Shown here: positions 5,238 to 6,207 of the stretch, one piece after another
Layout of the letters: every line of letters starts with the position of its first letter
Numbering within the stretch: position 1 is the first letter of the stretch
Assembly (NCBI GenBank): GCA_025929595.1
Contig: JAICQA010000167.1
Span: 1 to 6,207 of the forward strand
Source of the DNA: Xanthobacteraceae bacterium
Lineage (GTDB): Bacteria > Pseudomonadota > Alphaproteobacteria > Rhizobiales > Xanthobacteraceae
DNA length: 6,207 nucleotides
Direction: 5' to 3'
Translations under genes and position numbers: made by a program
The notes under the pieces: generated by a model
The model's input: only the letters and a program-made list of their open reading frames with translations
Told to the model about the DNA's origin: nothing
Database searches by the model: none

Positions 5238-6207
5238 TCGTTGCTCCCGCGCGCGTTACCGCAGCATAGCGGCTTTCCGGTCGGTTCAGGCCGAGATTGT
5301 CGCGCAGCGTCTTGCCTTCGTATTCGCGCCGGAACAAGCCGCGCCGCTGCAACTCAGGAATGACCTGATCGACGAAATCGTCGAGCCCGGCGGGGAGGTA
5401 GGGCGGCATCACGTTGTAGCCGTCGCAGCCGCCGTTCCTGAACCAGTGTTCGAGCTTATCGGCGACCGTCTCCGCCGTGCCGCGCACGATCCAATGCCCG
5501 CGCAAAACGATGCGCTGGTAGAGCTGGCGGATGGTCAGCTTCTCGTTCTTCGCCATGTCGGTGAACATCTTGAAGACGTGCTGGCTCGAATCCGACCGCG
5601 GGATCTCCGGCAGCGGCCCGTCGAGCGGGTAGGGCGTGAGGTCGAAATTGCCGAGCAACTCGCCGAGCAAGGCCAGCCCGATTTCGGGATGCACGAGTGA
5701 CTGAAGTTTCTCGAACTTCTCGTCGGCTTCCTCTTGCGTGCGGCCGATGAATGGAGAGACGCCCGGCATGATCTTCACGTCGTCCGGCGCGCGGCCATAT
5801 TTCGCCAGCCGCCCTTTCAGGTCGTCATAGAATTTCTTCGCGCTGTCCAGCGTCTGGTGTGCGGTGAAGATCACTTCCGCGATGCGCGCGCCCAGTTCCC
5901 TGCCAACATCGGACGATCCGGCCTGCACGATCACCGGATGGCCCTGCGGCGGACGCGGGACGTTCAACGGCCCGCGCACGGAGAAGTGTTCGCCCTTGTG
6001 GTCGAGCACATGCAGCCGCTCGGGATCGAAATATCGTCCGCTCGCCTTGTCGCGAACGAAGGCGTCTTCGTCCCAGCTATCCCACAGGCCCTGCACGACC
6101 TGCGCGAATTCGGTCGCGCGGTCGTAGCGGTCGTCATGGGCGAGATGCGTCTCCTTGCCGAAATTCTGCGCCTCTTTCGGGTTGGTCGAGGTCACAAGAT
6201 TCCAGCC
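5227..6207 (-). CDS. Flavin-dependent monooxygenase, NtaA/SnaA/DszA type (5' end outside window)
   Basis: The visible 327 residues are the C-terminal three-quarters of a bacterial luciferase-like, FMNH2-dependent monooxygenase; family members usually have about 440-460 residues. The frame runs to the window edge as GWNLVTSTNPKEAQNFG, a hallmark of this family, so a GTG at 6195 is an internal valine codon and not the start. Further family signatures are RYDRATEF (fragment 27-34), LWDSW, HKGEHFSVRGPLN, RPPQGHPVIVQAGSS (to about residue 99) and the closing YNVMPPYLPAGLDDFVDQVIPELQRRG. Relatives oxidise nitrilotriacetate, EDTA, dibenzothiophene sulfone or similar xenobiotic or sulfur compounds, using reduced flavin from a separate reductase. 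The substrate cannot be told from this fragment. No frameshift or internal stop is seen. The gene overlaps the antiporter gene by 11 bp and is probably cotranscribed with it. Confidence 0.93.
   Translation of the reverse strand, partial: GWNLVTSTNPKEAQNFGKETHLAHDDRYDRATEFAQVVQGLWDSWDEDAFVRDKASGRYFDPERLHVLDHKGEHFSVRGPLNVPRPPQGHPVIVQAGSSDVGRELGARIAEVIFTAHQTLDSAKKFYDDLKGRLAKYGRAPDDVKIMPGVSPFIGRTQEEADEKFEKLQSLVHPEIGLALLGELLGNFDLTPYPLDGPLPEIPRSDSSQHVFKMFTDMAKNEKLTIRQLYQRIVLRGHWIVRGTAETVADKLEHWFRNGGCDGYNVMPPYLPAGLDDFVDQVIPELQRRGLFRREYEGKTLRDNLGLNRPESRYAAVTRAGATIGS
5244..5248 (-). promoter_or_regulatory. Ribosome binding site for a TTG start
   Basis: GGGAG on the minus strand lies 6 bases before the TTG at 5237, inside the end of the monooxygenase gene. 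The frame closes at a stop (5258-5256) just upstream, and no ATG or GTG is available between that stop and the first membrane segment. This makes TTG the best start. Confidence 0.65.

Noticed and set aside
3972..5363. Long plus-strand frame of 463 codons opposite the antiporter
   Set aside because: Its product is rich in Arg, His and Glu with no family resemblance, as expected for an antisense shadow of a GC-rich gene. The minus-strand product is an unmistakable antiporter.

Overview
The base composition (GC-rich, roughly 60% by eye), long open antisense frames and gene types point to an alphaproteobacterium. The intergenic palindrome family at about 740-893 (core resembling ATGGCCGGGCTTGTCCCGG) resembles repeats I recall from Bradyrhizobium, Rhodopseudomonas and related Hyphomicrobiales. 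A general-stress-type promoter (GGAAC-N17-GTT) fits the same group. This placement is inference from memory, not from a search.

All five supported genes lie on the minus strand, so transcription runs from right to left. At the right edge (5227-6207) is the C-terminal part of a flavin-dependent monooxygenase of the NtaA/SnaA/DszA type; its start lies outside the window. Its stop codon overlaps by 11 bp the TTG start of a 627-residue KefB/KefC-like cation:proton antiporter (3354-5237) with a C-terminal NAD-binding RCK/TrkA-N domain. These two genes look like the end of an ordinary metabolic and ion-homeostasis operon.

A 341-bp gap (3013-3353) follows. It holds a G+C-rich hairpin, no convincing gene, and a candidate EcfG-type promoter for the next gene. 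That gene (2182-3012) encodes a LuxR/NarL-type regulator with a good C-terminal GerE helix-turn-helix. Its N-terminal receiver-like domain appears to lack the phospho-accepting aspartate and the usual lysine. Downstream in the same direction are a 375-residue exported, very acidic, cysteine-free protein of unknown function (889-2016) and a 143-residue protein with an alternating (V/I)-D tract, also of unknown function (63-494). The last gene ends at a strong intrinsic terminator (10-36).

A composite nested inverted repeat (about 740-893) separates the two unknown genes, and one of its arms contains the stop codon of the acidic protein. The regulator, exported acidic protein and VD-repeat protein may form a small stress-linked surface or matrix module, but this rests on gene order and composition only. 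No rRNA, tRNA, CRISPR array, transposase or phage gene was seen.
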